Positions 43,385-55,960 of a DNA stretch of 64,000 nt are shown here, piece by piece (positions within the stretch are counted from its first letter, which is position 1; every line of letters begins with the position of its first letter). Source of the DNA: Steromphala cineraria (lineage: Eukaryota; Mollusca; Gastropoda; Trochida; Trochidae); NCBI GenBank assembly GCA_916613615.1, contig OU744720.1, positions 69,270,471 to 69,334,470 of the forward strand, read 5' to 3'. The notes under the pieces were generated by a model. The model saw only the letters and a program-made list of their open reading frames with translations. It had not been told where the DNA came from and ran no database searches. The position numbers were made by a program, and so were the translations under genes.

Positions 43385-44170
43385 CATTGTAAACAGATTA
43401 AAAGAAAATATCCAATTATCACACGGCTGTCATCTGCTGCTTCTTGTGGCACGAGATATAGGCAATTAATAAGACAAAAGAGACGATAGTTTCTTCTGAC
43501 TTCCGAGGGTAATACTAACGTTGATAACAACATGTTTTGAGGCAATGATGACAAGAACTACAAATTAATAAATTAACAACCGATATCACCGAGGGAGAAG
43601 CTTCATTATAGTGGTCACTTTATGATTTACATCCGAATCATTGTTTTTTTGACAATTTTATTTTTTCACTGATAATTGTAGGTTAATGCTACATTATATA
43701 TTTTGATTATTACTGCTTCATTTAGTTTTAATACATTGTCTTTAGATTGGAACTATTTATTTTCATTTTCCTGACATCACCTTCTATTCCCCCTAAAAAC
43801 GTGCCACTGCCCCTTTAAGGTTTTAAAATATATAAACATGAATGTTTTCAGCCTGAGAAGTTGAATATCTATCTGCAAAGACAGAAGTCATGATCAACTT
43901 AATCTATCAACACGGCAAAATATTGACAGGGCAATCTCTCCATACCGATATAAATTTGTCTACATTCTCATGAGAAGATAAATTTCGTTTATTTATGATG
44001 TCTCGCCTCATAACGGAGTATCATCGTCGCAGGAGGTGTTGTGTTTCTTCACCTCCTACCGATTTATCAACAAATATTTGAAAAGCCATTGCAAAAGATA
44101 AGTCCTTATCATCAATGGTGCTATGAAATGGCAAAGTGGAATGCCATACTTGTACAGCTGCTTATAACAT
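43385..44170. repeat. Duplicated unit of about 0.8 kb, first copy
   Basis: Shares ordered anchors with 45370-46170: 'GTGGCACGAGATATAGGCAA', 'AGACAAAAGAG', 'GAATGTTTTCAG', then 'TACCGATTTATCAACAAA', and 'GAAATGGCAAAG'. A reverse-oriented MITE piece interrupts it at 43640-43819. No ORF of note. Confidence 0.7.
43640..43819 (-). mobile_element. MITE of the TTAA family, internally deleted, reverse orientation
   Basis: Contains 'TTTCACTGATAATTGTA', 'TTACTGCTTCATTTAGTTTT' and ends CACTGCCCCTTTAA. It keeps both outer parts of the family consensus and lacks the centre. Confidence 0.7.
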
Positions 44171-45364
44171 GTTTGTTTGATTATTTTTGAAAATTTAATA
44201 TATTTCGTTTGCTTCAGTTCTACTCCTTCAATCAGTAAGATAAGGATTTTTGACTAAAATGGTAAATATTTTGAATTTTTCAGTATTATAATATTTTTTT
44301 ATATTTTCGGTATTTATTTACCTTTATTCGCTTAGTTGGGATTTTAGAATTTACCCTGCTGTATTTTCAGCCTCTCTATTTAACGCAAGTCACAATTGGG
44401 ATAAGGAGTATGAGGTCTCATTCGAAAGATTAGCTGACCCACTACACCCAGGCACAAAAGAAACGATACCATATAAAATGCATGATAGATTTAGCTAGCT
44501 TAGTGATAAGTACGGCTGAAACATGGTTATTTCATGTCTTCAGCAGCCAACTGAACTAAAATTATAGACTGCAGTCATAGTTTGCCTTAGTGATTCTGAT
44601 GTTCTATGGTCTTGTACCTCTTGACAACTTATTGTGATTATACCCAACTAAATACTTAATTTACTTCCCTACATTACGAACAATTGAAGGGGAAGCAAAA
44701 TCGACTCTTACATTTATTGACTTCTTAGATTGATAAATCTTGTCATTCTTTACATTCATGGATCTACTTACGGTTCATGTCTTTATTCACACGGCGTAAC
44801 ATCAGAATTATCAAAACTATTATATATATATAACCTTGTTTCTTATTAGAAAATGTCAAATTGAAAAGCAATGATGACTCATGTACTCTTGTTTATTCAA
44901 TGTTTTGGTTTTATTATTATGGAACACTTGGTCCTTAAAGTGTGGACAGTCACAACTGACTTTCGATACGCTGAATTTAATCCAATGTATGACATATATG
45001 GGATTTGATAATCATTTCAAATGGTTATTTTTAAGTTATATTAGGACATGTTTATTGAAAATGTATTGCATCAAATGCAGCGTTTTGCTGACTTTTAATG
45101 CACTGTTTCTTTGTAGATCCTTACAGTTAAAAAGAATGCTATTAATCTTCCTTACTTAAAAAACGAACACAACTGGTTCTGTACTTAAAATAATTATAAT
45201 TCTGTTTTTATTCATCATAATGGAAAGTACATAAAAATATTGAATCATTAATGCAACAGATATATTTACTTTTTTACATGTAAAGGTAGAAATGAATTAA
45301 AATCTTTACAGACTTTTAAGCTGCATTGATTCTTTTAGCTCATCGTCTTAAGATATAAAGAGAT
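44171..45364. other. Intergenic between the duplicated units
   Basis: AT-rich. A 92-codon plus-strand frame at 44881 has no recognisable motif and is probably chance. Confidence 0.4.
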
Positions 45365-45369
45365 ATGTC

Positions 45370-46170
45370 TTATTATCACACAAAATGTCTACTATTTCTT
45401 CTGGTGGCACGAGATATAGGCAATTAATTAGACAAAAGAGCAGATAGCTACTGATGACATCTATAGTTTTACTGACGTAGATAAGCACAACATGTTAGGA
45501 AGTAATTAGGATAAGAGCCTCTTTAGCATTATTTACTACTTTGGTCAAATATATCTGGAGATTAGATAACAAACGAACCATATCACTGTCATGATGAACT
45601 AAGGGCTAAATTATTGCAGAGAGTTCATGATTCACAGATGAGGATTTTGTATTGTAGTCATAAAGATTAACATTGATATTGAAGCGCTGCTAAGTGTAAA
45701 CGAATTATTTTGCAATTGTAGTAGGAATAACATAAAACTGGAGACGAATGTTTTCAGTATAAGAATTTTAATTCTTGCTCAACTTCAGAGACAAAACCTA
45801 ATTCATCCGTCTTGAAAAGAATCTCACTTACTTCACCAATATCACTATTATATCCAAATTCATTTCGGTGTTATTCATGATTCAGATTGGATGATTCTAT
45901 GTGTCTGTCATTAAGAAACACACTTCTCAGACAAGAGTTGCTTTGTTCTAGCAATCGCGATGAGACTTTAATTTAAATGGGAAATGACTGTTTAGCCCGA
46001 AGAAATGAACTAAAACTTCAGGTCTTCTGTTCGTCACGTCTTACCGATTTATCAACAAACGTTTAACATTCATTACACAAGTTGACATCATCAATACTAT
46101 TCATTGCATTGATATCAATGAAATGGCAAAGGGTAATGCCATACTTGCATTTGTGCTAATTGTTTATGTT
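45370..46170. repeat. Duplicated unit of about 0.8 kb, second copy
   Basis: Direct copy of 43385-44170 without the MITE, which dates the MITE insertion after the duplication or its loss here. Confidence 0.7.
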
Positions 46171-48397
46171 AATGAGACATGGTCATTATTATTAAACTAA
46201 AGGCATTATATATAGTGATCCTTTATGTAAATCTGTATGAAGAAAGAATCGCGTCCTTATTCATCACCAGTCTATAAAATGACATACCTTAGCAATGCAG
46301 TTGGCTTTTCAATTAAAGCACATTTCTTTAAATGGGGTTTGACGTTTGTATCATTATAGAGCCACTCCATGTATTTATCACATATTGTTTACGTTTACGT
46401 TTGAAGAAAAATATTTTAGATTTTCGTCCTAATTTAAAAAGTTGATAATAAAAACCTGTTTACAGACTGTTTTAGTTGATGTTCCAAAATAATATTTGAC
46501 TAATTGATGCACCTCTTTGTCCGACATTATATAATGATCATTAGCTTTAAAATTATATTTCTAATCAACAGTCAAACTTCTCTATGACATTACTCTTTTG
46601 ACAAGGTTGAGCCTATGAGTTCCCAACAACTAATTTGACTTTCTATATCAAATTGATTGTATGGGTATTGCATGTTTGGTGACACATTTATGTCCGTTTA
46701 ATACTTACGGGCAGTTCGAGCAGTTTTACCTTGGCGAATTTATTGTGTTTAGTCTTTCTAAAAGCTAATAACATTGAGTAATAAATTAGTGTAACTGGCG
46801 TGCCCTTGGCTTCATGAAGGTGAAAAAACACGGGTTCTAATTCGCTAAGGATATACTGAAGTGATATTGATGAGCATTTCATAAGAAAAAGTTAACTATT
46901 ACAAAAATATTGCTCGACATGTTTCCGGGAAGAAAAAACTGTGAAATGGTATTATATGATGAAAAGTAATCATGAAACTATGTTTTGGATTGGTAAATAT
47001 CTTTCATTGTGAATAAACACTACTCACTTAACTCACCAATGCTTGCACAATGCAATGACTGTTCCTAATCGAGACAATATACCATCCCAAAAACACAAGC
47101 ATGATAACATTTTAAAACCATTGATTATATTTTGCACAAGTGTTGAGAGAGATTCTAGACAAAACCTTCATTGTACATCGGCAAGTTGACAGTGATAGTC
47201 AGTTGGAACCATCACAGAGAGAGTTGTGATCCGTTTTCAAATAACCTAGTCATGTTGAAGGCGGAGGCTTTCCTGTCAGCCTCGGCAGAAGCTTATGATA
47301 AAAATAAAATATGAAGAAAGATTGATTGAGGATATTGTTACTCTTGACATTATCCAGTCAATGGTTAACCTTTTTGAGTAAGTTTCCTAGTGTCGTTTTA
47401 AAAAAGTTTAGTGTTCAGTGTTTATTATTGTAATAATTGTATTAAATACAGCTTTATGTATCCCTGAACATGGTAGAGCTAAGTGATGAATTCATCACCC
47501 AGCGTATTATTTTTCAGCTAAAGGAACATCTCAGTAAACGTTTGTCGAAACCAGCATCATTTAGATCCAACAAACATATAAAGTGTAAGGTGATTGAGAA
47601 AACATGTTTTCATTATAACTAAGTTATTCTGGTAATAGTTTAGATGTTAGTTTTCATTTCGTTGTCAACAATATACAGCCATTGAACAGATAAGCAAAGT
47701 TGAAATAGAGGCATGTTTTAATTGTCTGGAGAGACACACCCTTTGCCTCCCCAATTACCTACCTTGGGAAAACGTGTGTACGTGCTTGACGGCTGCTGTT
47801 AGTGTGTGATAATGATTGCATTTATAAGCTTTACAAGTAACAAACGCAGATTGTCTGCCTCACCAAGACGTCTTGTTCTTTAATCCTAAATATACCTTTA
47901 ACATTTATATTAAAAAAGAGTAAATATAATTGCATCCGGACATAACACTAAACTGATATGTAGAGAGAACTGTCCGCGCGATGAGTTCTTCGTATTTTTA
48001 AATGCACACCTGCACTTAGCGTTTCATGCGAATAGAAGCAAACTGGTACATTTATGGATCATGGAACATAGGCAAATTACACATCGCCTGTGTTTGTAAA
48101 TGTCATTAATAGATAGTTTTCTTGCAATCAGAACTAAATGCAATAGTCGCAATATCAATAATCTTGAATTTCACAATTATGTTCTCAAATATTGCATCGC
48201 GGAAAGTGATGTTTAAGAAAGATAGCACTTGACTTGGATTATGTTTTTCTACAGAATTCTGCCAATTTCACTTGCCTTGGATTTCAAAATGTAATTGATT
48301 ATGCTTTACTGTATTTTATTTCGGAATTTATCCTCCTGCGTTAAATTTGTCTCGACCGTAATTTAAGATTTTATATTGTGAATAATTTGTCATAATT
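46171..48397. other. Intergenic; one weak exon-like frame at 46688-46882
   Basis: On the minus strand a 64-codon frame ends in CTGCCC/GTAAGT, a good donor, and has an AG-preceded start region (CACTTCAG). The encoded residues match nothing I know, and I found no paralogous copy. Not enough to call a gene. Nothing else recognised. Confidence 0.3.
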
Positions 48398-48622
48398 TCA
48401 GGCTAGGCTATTATTATCCTCATTAAATTCTATTCGTAAAAACGGAGAGTCAGCTGGCCACTGAAGGAACGGTACCGGTACATCTGATGGGTTGAAATAA
48501 TCCCTGGTAAGACATGCCATGTTTGGTCGGGCATTATCCTGCTTGAATTTGTCATTTTGTAACAGTTTGTGAAACAGTTGAACCACAGTGTCCTTTTTCT
48601 GCGTACCACTTATGAAAAACAT
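48398..48622 (-). pseudogene. Tc1/mariner-like transposase scrap
   Basis: The minus-strand frame reads FKQDNARPNMACLTRDYF and then LQWPADSPFLRIEFNED. This matches the conserved transposase segment (F)QQDNARPH.A..T..(F/L) ... PWPA.SPDLNPIE, which carries the second catalytic Asp and the Glu/Asp region. Here SPDLNPIE has decayed to SPFLRIEF, and a stop follows soon after. Only about 60 residues remain. No terminal inverted repeats were found near it. Confidence 0.7.
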
Positions 48623-50312
48623 AGGGAAAATAAACTATATCAAAACTTTTTGGTCTCTGATAAAAAAAAATAGATGTAATGTCAAATGATGGTCCTTGAA
48701 TTTACATGAATTTTAAATGACAGGAGTCTTGTTAAGCGGTTAAAACAGAGAAGGGGGAAATGTTATGTTCAATTAATTGCAGTTTTGTCAATTTATCTTG
48801 GTCATTGTAATAAAAAGCTAATGCTAACTTACCATGTGACCTCTATCGGTACAAATACGTACCTGCAAACGACGTCAAGTTGATTTTATCAGTCACTAAA
48901 GTTTAAGGATTGGTTTCATTCCTGTGACACTTTGATGATTGTCTATATACATAACATCCCATAAGGTGGTCCCACAAGTGTTCAGATGGTGACATGCCTG
49001 GTAAATGGATTGCTCACAGCATATAAACTCATGGTGTTGTATGTAGAAAAACGCAAAACCTGGCAATTCATCAATAAGTGTCCGATTTAAAAAAACTTGC
49101 GTCGAATCTTTCCTACCGCTTGCTTGCACAAAAATCTTTCCTCATCAAACATGAGTGACACAATTAATGAAACAAAACAATAACATGCTTGACATATTTA
49201 CGAAGCAATACAAACAGCATTATATCTTTCACGTATGGATTTTGTTCAGAACATGTAGGTGTAGTTCTCTTTGTTTCATTGTGGGTTGGTTTTGTAATTC
49301 AATAATACGCACTGGCAAATATCTTACTAACTTTCATTTTCAATGTTTAATCGTCAACCAAAGCAAACAATATTAACCTTTTTTAAAAGCAACCGTGTCA
49401 ATTTTACACATCCATAAATGTATCAGTGACAACCAAAGGCTATAAAAGAATTAATGTCCCTGTTTTATTTACCACAATCACATTAAACACCAAATTCAAC
49501 ATTTCATCAAAGATTAATGCCTACATTGAATTTGATGTCCGAGTATCATTTCTAATAAATGATACATTTGGTCTGATGAAAACTGTATATTTTCCTATGG
49601 ATGCCTCAATGAATCAACTGAGTATTGTCTATAAACATTCCTGCATGTAGACTTTTTATGATGATTGGTTTTGCTTTGTATACACAATTCCATAGCATGC
49701 TAACTTTTCAGCCGACAAAGGTCCCATGTATGAATGCTGTTGTTTCCGAAGTAATAATTTAAATGTCCTTTTTTCAAATTTCATGTGAATATTTTATATC
49801 ACATCTCGGGTGAAAAGTTTATTTGAGTGCACATGCGATCAAGTTGTTAACGAGAAATAAAAATTATTACAGCCTATCATTCAAGCCAAAATGTTTGAGT
49901 AATCATTAATTCCAGTTTTTGTCATTTCATCTAAATTCACTTTTATCTAATGCCAATGTTCAGTTATTCAGTTAAAATATTTCGAAACGAAAAAGCTATA
50001 GTGACATTTGGATTTCTATAAGCAAATACATGTAAGAGGGAACATGCGGACAATGTTAATATGAAAATAGTTACTCAGAGTTTACGGACATTGTTAATAT
50101 CCTTATTAATATTCCTTTGCAGTACGGAATAATTCAATTTTAATGCAATAAGTCGAAGTGGAGTAAGAGAATGGCGTATATTATGATGATAGAGGTATGA
50201 TGATATCAGTTTTTAAATATATTATAATTTCAGTAAGTCTCGACATAATATAACAAAGTATAAATAATATATTCAAACTAGAAACACCTCTTGAATATCA
50301 AAATGCATTTGC
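48623..50312. other. Intergenic; single unit of the 36-bp minisatellite at 49611-49650
   Basis: 'GCCTCAATGAATCAACTGAG' and 'TCTATAAACATTCCTGCATG' correspond to the array at 13960-14158. No gene recognised in the rest. Confidence 0.5.
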
Positions 50313-50480
50313 CGTGATCCAGTAGCCAAAATCATGATTTTATGACAACGTCGGTGATTGCACAACTAACTTTTTACTTCCTCCAATCAGACATCTTCCA
50401 TTCTAGGCTATTAGAACAGAGGCTCCATCAACATTTGATGACTTGATCGTACTGTTTGGGGAGAGAATAGCTAAAGTATG
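50313..50480 (+). repeat. Dispersed repeat, copy 2
   Basis: Same family as 3328-3492 (there reversed) and 63119-63365. Landmarks: 'CAGTAGCCAAAAT', 'GATTGCACAACTA', then 'TTAGAACAGAGGCTCCATCA', 'GACTTGATC'. Confidence 0.65.
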
Positions 50481-50778
50481 ATTTAATGACATCGAATGGG
50501 TTTCAATGTCATACAGTTTACGGGACGAGTGTATTATTTCATTTTTTAAGGCAACATAGAAGTAGTTAATTGTTGAGTCCGTAAACATTGGCTCCTGAAT
50601 TATTTGCACGTACCGATTATGGATATACCGGCTTGTTTCAAAGATGACAATTCGAACTTAATGTGTCTATAAAGTATATCTAATTCACTGCCATTTTTTG
50701 CCTTGACAAATAACACCGACGCTGTACTTACTCATATATAAAACAGTATTACATTCTAATCTATACAGCTGTAGCAAA

Positions 50779-51205
50779 AGCATGCTCGTAGCGTGGCTGA
50801 AGAAGAGCTTTGATGAACCTGAGACATTTCTTCCAAGTTCAACAAAGGCCCCTTTGCTTAATATCGAATCGAGTCAAGATAGATTTGAATGAACAAAACG
50901 ACAGAAATAGCTCGTGATATTGGATATGTTTAAGTGCCATCAAAATAAAGACTTCCTATCCAAACTGAAAGAAAATTACATTAATGTGATATTCGTCCCT
51001 CCAAACTGCACCGACGTTCTTCAGCCACAAGACGATGTTCTTCAGCCACAAAACGTGTATGAACAAACCATTGAAAGACAATAGATTCTGAGGACACATT
51101 TCACCAACTGGTTCTCAGATCAGGTGAAGGACATGATGAAACAAGGTCAAGCAGTGAATGTAATTGTGGATATGAGAGCGTCAACCATGAACTATTATTA
51201 GCAGT
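50779..51205 (+). pseudogene. pogo/Tigger-like DDE_1 transposase relic
   Basis: Plus-strand frames read MLVAWLKKSFDEP, then LVILDMFKCHQNKDFLSKLK, ENYINVIFVPPNCTDVLQPQ. This is the DDE_1 pattern (L..D.(F/C)..H ... I....VP..CTD.LQPLD) of pogo/CENP-B-related transposases. A 21-bp duplication of 'GTTCTTCAGCCACAA' interrupts the LQPLD part, and HFTNWFSDQVKDMMKQG follows. In-frame stops after QDRFE, TKRQK and ERQ show it is dead. The N-terminal DNA-binding part is not visible upstream. Confidence 0.75.
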
Positions 51206-51414
51206 TGTCAGTGAAAAGCACTTAAAACTGCGCACGCGCTATTCTATAAAATAGCTCAATGGGTCGTACTGTGTGTGGTGAAGATATTATTAATGAAATC
51301 ATTGGATATTCATTTCGTTGTATGGTTGTCATGGTTTAAGCTCTACCCACGAAAAAACACGACATTTTCCCTGTATACGGTATGTAACACAAACGTAAGG
51401 ATAAATTCATCTGT

Positions 51415-51420
51415 TTTATT
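51415..51420 (-). promoter_or_regulatory. Polyadenylation signal AATAAA, gene copy B
   Basis: Minus-strand AATAAA about 220 nt past the stop of copy B, in sequence conserved with the signal of copy A at 14557-14562 ('TATGTAACACAAAC' lies close by in both). Confidence 0.65.
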
Positions 51421-51639
51421 TGTTGCATACAAAAGTACACTTTATTAGATTTTGATAGGAGTATGTATGTTTGAAAAATTACAGTCAAGCAGTATCATTT
51501 GCAATGACCTTTTGAACAGCTCAACTCAAAGATCTTAAAGACTCCACAAATTTGAGGTCTCCTACTTGTGTGACCTTTGATTGAGATAACTTCATATATT
51601 TTCACTAATGCAATTGTCATGATCACAGTATATCAAACG

Positions 51640-52009
51640 TTATAATGAAATAATTTTCTTGCTATATGGGAATTTCCTGTTGATTGTGATCACATTGGTA
51701 GGATCAAGCCAACACACAACATCACTCTTACGTTTTCGATGTACAATAGGTTTTCTGCAAAAAGATCGAGATGATGATTTCTGTAAGTATTGACAAATTT
51801 CAATTTTACCAGATGTTGTCGAGATAATTTTGGATGTGATTTTCATTATTTCAAGTGTCAGAACATACTTCTTTTTCATCAGTGTTCGGCCGCTCCAAAA
51901 ATACTTGTTTCGCCGAAATAGTTGTATGTCTTCATCGAAAAAGGAACTTGCCTCGACTAAAATATATATCTGCTTGTGTGTGTCAATTGATACTGACATA
52001 ACCCTATCT
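51640..52009 (-). CDS. Copy B exon 4
   Basis: Acceptor TTTATTTCAG. It begins by completing Arg, then DRVMSVSIDTHKQIYILVEA. It is six nucleotides longer than copy A exon 4 because of the segment around FFDEDIQLFRRNKYFWSG. Confidence 0.82.
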
Positions 52010-54952
52010 CTGAAATAAATAAACAGAAAAACATTCATTCAAACCTTAACAATAAATTTAATAAATTAATAAATTAACAAGTGCGATTTGATTATTATTA
52101 TATAGTTATTATTGTATTATAGACCAAAATAGTAGAGAACAATGTAAATATAAACTCCCATTATTATTAACCAATTTTTAGCATACTATTTGTTCGGGTA
52201 TTATTTTATTTATTGGGAAATGCAATTAGTTTAAAACAATTGATAATTGTTTTCGGTCGATGGGTGGTATTCCTCTCTTTTTTACAAATAAATCAATCAC
52301 TAATTACCTTACTCCGTTGAACGTCACTTCCCTTCCTTTAACAGCAAGGTCTGGCTCCTTAAACTCTATAGTTCCACTTCTGCTTCCAGAACTAACCCCA
52401 TAGAAATGTTGAGTGGCGGAGGAACAGAGATAGATACAAGTTGCAACACCAAGTGAACATGGGCCAGCAGTAAGTCCACATAGCTGCCGCCACATTTTGA
52501 AATCATGCACAATACCATTACGGGTTGTATTGTTGTTCAGATTAAATTTAATGAATTGGCATGTCCGTCTCACCACTCCGACTCCGTAAATGATCTTGTT
52601 ATTACTACTTGCAGTTATATAAAGGATTCTTCCTTGGAAGGTCTCAGATTGTTTTGAAGATGTCCATGTATCTGCAATAGACGTTAGGTTTGTTCCTGAT
52701 ATATGCAGTTGGTTCGATTTATTCGAAATAAACATAAACACCACTGTATGATCATTGATGTGAAAATTGGGAATACGGCGTCTATGATAAATCACAAACC
52801 TTAATGTCCCTTACATGATTTGGTCTTGTTCTCTCATATTTGGACGTCAGCCTGGCGTTTGCCCTCTCTATATAATAACTCTTATTGCTAATCTATAATC
52901 TTTCAACAAACAAGGTTATTCAGCTGCTGTCTCTATCAGAGTTCATATGGATTTTCATCATTTTTGGCAATGTGTATGTGGCAACTCATAAACGATTGTT
53001 CGCATTTCTTAAAAGGGCATGAATCAAAATTCGAACATAATAATTTTCTTTTTCATTAGATGTGAGTCGCTCTCTTCCTCTTTATGTCAGATAAGGGACA
53101 TTGTGTATATCAAGTGATAATAATTCTACCAACCTGATTTGTCCAGAGATTTACCTGTAGGCTTCCATTGACTTGTACTTTGAACTAAACAGTCAGGGAC
53201 CTTGCATGTCAAACGTGCAGCCTTAAACATATTCAAATTTGAGTTATAATTCAATTGTTTGATATTAAAAAAAACAATAACTGGAGCCAGAATAGTTTCC
53301 CCATTTTGGCGCAAGGCAACAAGAAGGAAAACAGGGGTCCTATTTAAAAACATGCTCTGTTAACAATTATATTATAATATTTGATTTTCCAATTATTTTG
53401 TAAACATTTAATCGAAATATCCAAGCCCGTATTACATTGTGAATGACCAAAATTACCACCACTCCATTTTGAAGTGTTGGTTATTCAAATCAAACTAAAT
53501 ATACACCTGGAAAAAGTCAAATCATAACCAGTTGGAATATAGAAATTGTACTATCTATATTTATTGAAATCGGTTTTGTCTTGAGTATTTGTTTTCATTT
53601 TTATGCAGGATTACATTATGTCTATCCCAAAAACGTTACCACAATAGTTTGTAAACTTTACCGTTGAAATATGGATTATCTTTATTATTTAAAACAGTTA
53701 ATTTGTTTTTATTCATTTTAACAAGAAAACCTGTTTTCCAAATTATTACATTTCGGGATAAAATTTGAATATTTTTATTATTGCGAAACAATATTTTTTA
53801 AACCACATTATCTCCTGGACATGAACATTCATGATATTGATGCTTATCAAACTATACTTATATAAAAGTACGGATACACAAAACGGAAAAAGACTTTTAG
53901 TAAGTATGCCGATAGTGAGTATGCCGACGAAACAACTCACTAATCGTATGGTGATTGTATGCATGCCGACACGTGTCATGAAGTTAGGTCCTATGGCAGT
54001 GTATATCAAAACGCGATGAGTCGCCCGTCATAAAAATCGTGTTCGAACGTGGGTTCGACCATAAAGATATACCAATGAATTTCGACAATTTTGAATTGTC
54101 ATAAAGAATTTGTATTCAAGACTATCTTGCTGTTTTTGTGTGAACCCTTTCGTAACGTCCTACTTATTGACCAGATTTCATCTCTTAGATCATCGTGTTC
54201 ATTTGAATACATAGTTTAGAAAAGACTCATTCACATAACTGAACACACTGTTATATTTCATTATCAAATTAATTATACTAAAATTTTATACAGAATAATT
54301 GACCATGGTAGATGAAAACTAAATAATCTGCATGACTATAATAAAATGAGTCCAATAGTATCATCTTCTATATATTAACTGTGAATCATCATACTGACTA
54401 AATTATAAATTTAAAACAAGTTCTAATAATATTCTAGCTCATGGAATTTCAGTAATAAACGTTGTAAATATCATTGGAATTGTCGTAAAAAGGAAATGCA
54501 ATAAATACAAGTAAAGAAATATTCCTTCAATAAAATCAATTGCCTGGGAATAATCGAATACTATAAACATTGAATTAGTCAGGTGCATGCAACTGCACAC
54601 AAAAATTGTTGGAACTGGGCGTTTGTAAAAGTGGACCGCTATAAGAGTATGTCTTCAGCTAAAATGAGAGATCTTAAGTAACACTTACATTAGAAATGGA
54701 CACAGTTCGCATTGCTCTGGATTCCAATATGTTGAAAGACAGTCTATTGTTTTCATCACAAAACAGATAGCCGACAAATGACAATCCTGCTTCCCGATTT
54801 TCAAGACATTTCATGTTTAGGTTATTTGTGGCCAGCATTATGTTTTCTGTTAGTGAGCCAGAAAACTGTTTAAGCGTCGAAGTGACCGCATCATTCTTGA
54901 AGTGGTAAGCGGCCACCGTTATGAGTAGCGATATCAGACTGAATAGGCGCAT
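51640..54952 (-). CDS. Predicted secreted protein, copy B (four coding exons, 362 aa)
   Basis: Exons are 54689-54952, 53155-53221, 52308-52695 and 51640-52009. They join into a 1089-nt open frame with the same phases (0, 1, 2) as copy A. The signal peptide is MRLFSLISLLITVAAY. Shared with copy A are SLTENIMLATNNLNMKCLE, the CxxxxC exon, CGLTAGPC.LGVATC, the NLT and NNNTT sequons, and the C-terminal QYLQKSSSRSFCRKPIVHRK. Exon 3 has one extra Cys (RRTCQF). The tail is basic (HRKRKSD). Differences from copy A are mostly substitutions that keep the frame, as expected if both are under selection. Intron 3 is only 298 bp. An upstream in-frame ATG at 54985 precedes a conserved acceptor and is not favoured. 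Family unknown to me. Confidence 0.82.
52308..52695 (-). CDS. Copy B exon 3
   Basis: Acceptor ATATATCAG, donor AAG/GTAATT. Encodes TNLTSIADTWTSSKQSETF, ITASSNNKIIYGVGVV, the cysteine cluster and IEFKEPDLAVKG. Confidence 0.85.
53155..53221 (-). CDS. Copy B exon 2 (67 bp)
   Basis: Acceptor TTTAAG, donor CAG/GTAAAT. Encodes AARLTCKVPDCLVQSTSQWK and PT. The alternative in-phase donor at 53133 would add seven residues. Confidence 0.75.
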
Positions 54953-54957
54953 GATTC
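54689..54957 (-). CDS. Copy B exon 1 (start codon exon)
   Basis: Acceptor AATTTCCAG ends before 54957, and coding starts at ATG 54952. The donor AAT/GTAAGT is at 54688. Two residues longer than copy A (ENREAGLSFVGYLFC against ELSGLPSVGYLSC). Confidence 0.85.
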
Positions 54958-55457
54958 CTGGAAATTGATTCGTTATTACATTCATCCAAAGGATAAAAAA
55001 TTAACGACATGGGGTAACTTTATTTATAAGTTCTGATATAATGCCCTTATCTGTTGCTTGGTTGCGGGCTTTCGCTTTTTTAAGAGGAGACTCTTAATAA
55101 ATAGCAAGAAAAATGTAAGCTGACAAATTAGTGGGATGTTTTGTTTTAATACCTTCAAATACAAATTGTTATCTTGTCAATTTCATTGAATAATTCTAGA
55201 TGTTACTTTCATTAATTTTGTAGAAAAGCAAGGACATGTTTTAAGAGAAGTTCTTGGGACTATTCAGAAGTGTCCCGAAGATTAATGCCAGTCTAAATCT
55301 GCCGTCATCGGATCTTTAAAATGTATAGCCTATACGAGACCATATGGTCAATGTTTGACCATCATTTTTACTGGCCTGGTCTGAATTATGATGTGACTTT
55401 GCCTTACATTGACCCTTCCATTGAAACAAACTACACGAATATCTGATTAGTACTTAC

Positions 55458-55960
55458 CTAGAGATGTATGTAACTGCAAAGCTGTACAATTTCAATTTGT
55501 TTGTTAACTGGACAACATTACACATGTACAAGACATTACAATGAACATAAATCATTTAAAGTTTATCACAAAGGATAATTCGGTGATTAATTTAGCTACA
55601 CAAATTAGATACGAATATTGTTTTCCAAAATTATCTTAATTGAATACTTTCTATTGTAAAATTAGGAATTGATTTACAATGACTTGGATAATGTCTTAGC
55701 GGAAATTGTCAATCTTTGGCATTAAGATATTATAAAAGAATAAATACATTCATTAATTGCACTTTAAATTTGCAATTAACATATATAACATCAACTTTAA
55801 ACAATATATTCAGTGTTTCAATTTAATCGTTGGCCATTATGATAATGGTATCCATCAGATTAAGTCATCGGGATAAAAAGAATTCATATATCTAAATGAC
55901 CCTAATTAAAATTGAAAAGCGATAGAAGGTTAAAGTGAAGTAACTCGAACAAACTGCCGT
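55458..55960 (-). other. Predicted 5' non-coding exon of copy B
   Basis: The donor CTCTAG/GTAAGT at 55457 corresponds to the one at 27398 in copy A, with conserved flanks on the exon side. Copy B has extra AT-rich sequence in the middle (about 55560-55830). The 5' end is not defined. Confidence 0.5.

Noticed and set aside
48896..49129. 77-codon minus-strand ORF upstream of the Tc1 scrap as more transposase
   Set aside because: No Tc1 motif (WGG, DDE surroundings) is visible, so joining it would be guesswork.
54020..54065. tRNA-like B box 'GGGTTCGACC'
   Set aside because: No A box or foldable stem nearby.
54953..54985. Upstream in-frame ATG of copy B (MNVITNQFPGI)
   Set aside because: Copy A has a stop at the equivalent place, and a conserved splice acceptor lies between it and the inner ATG.
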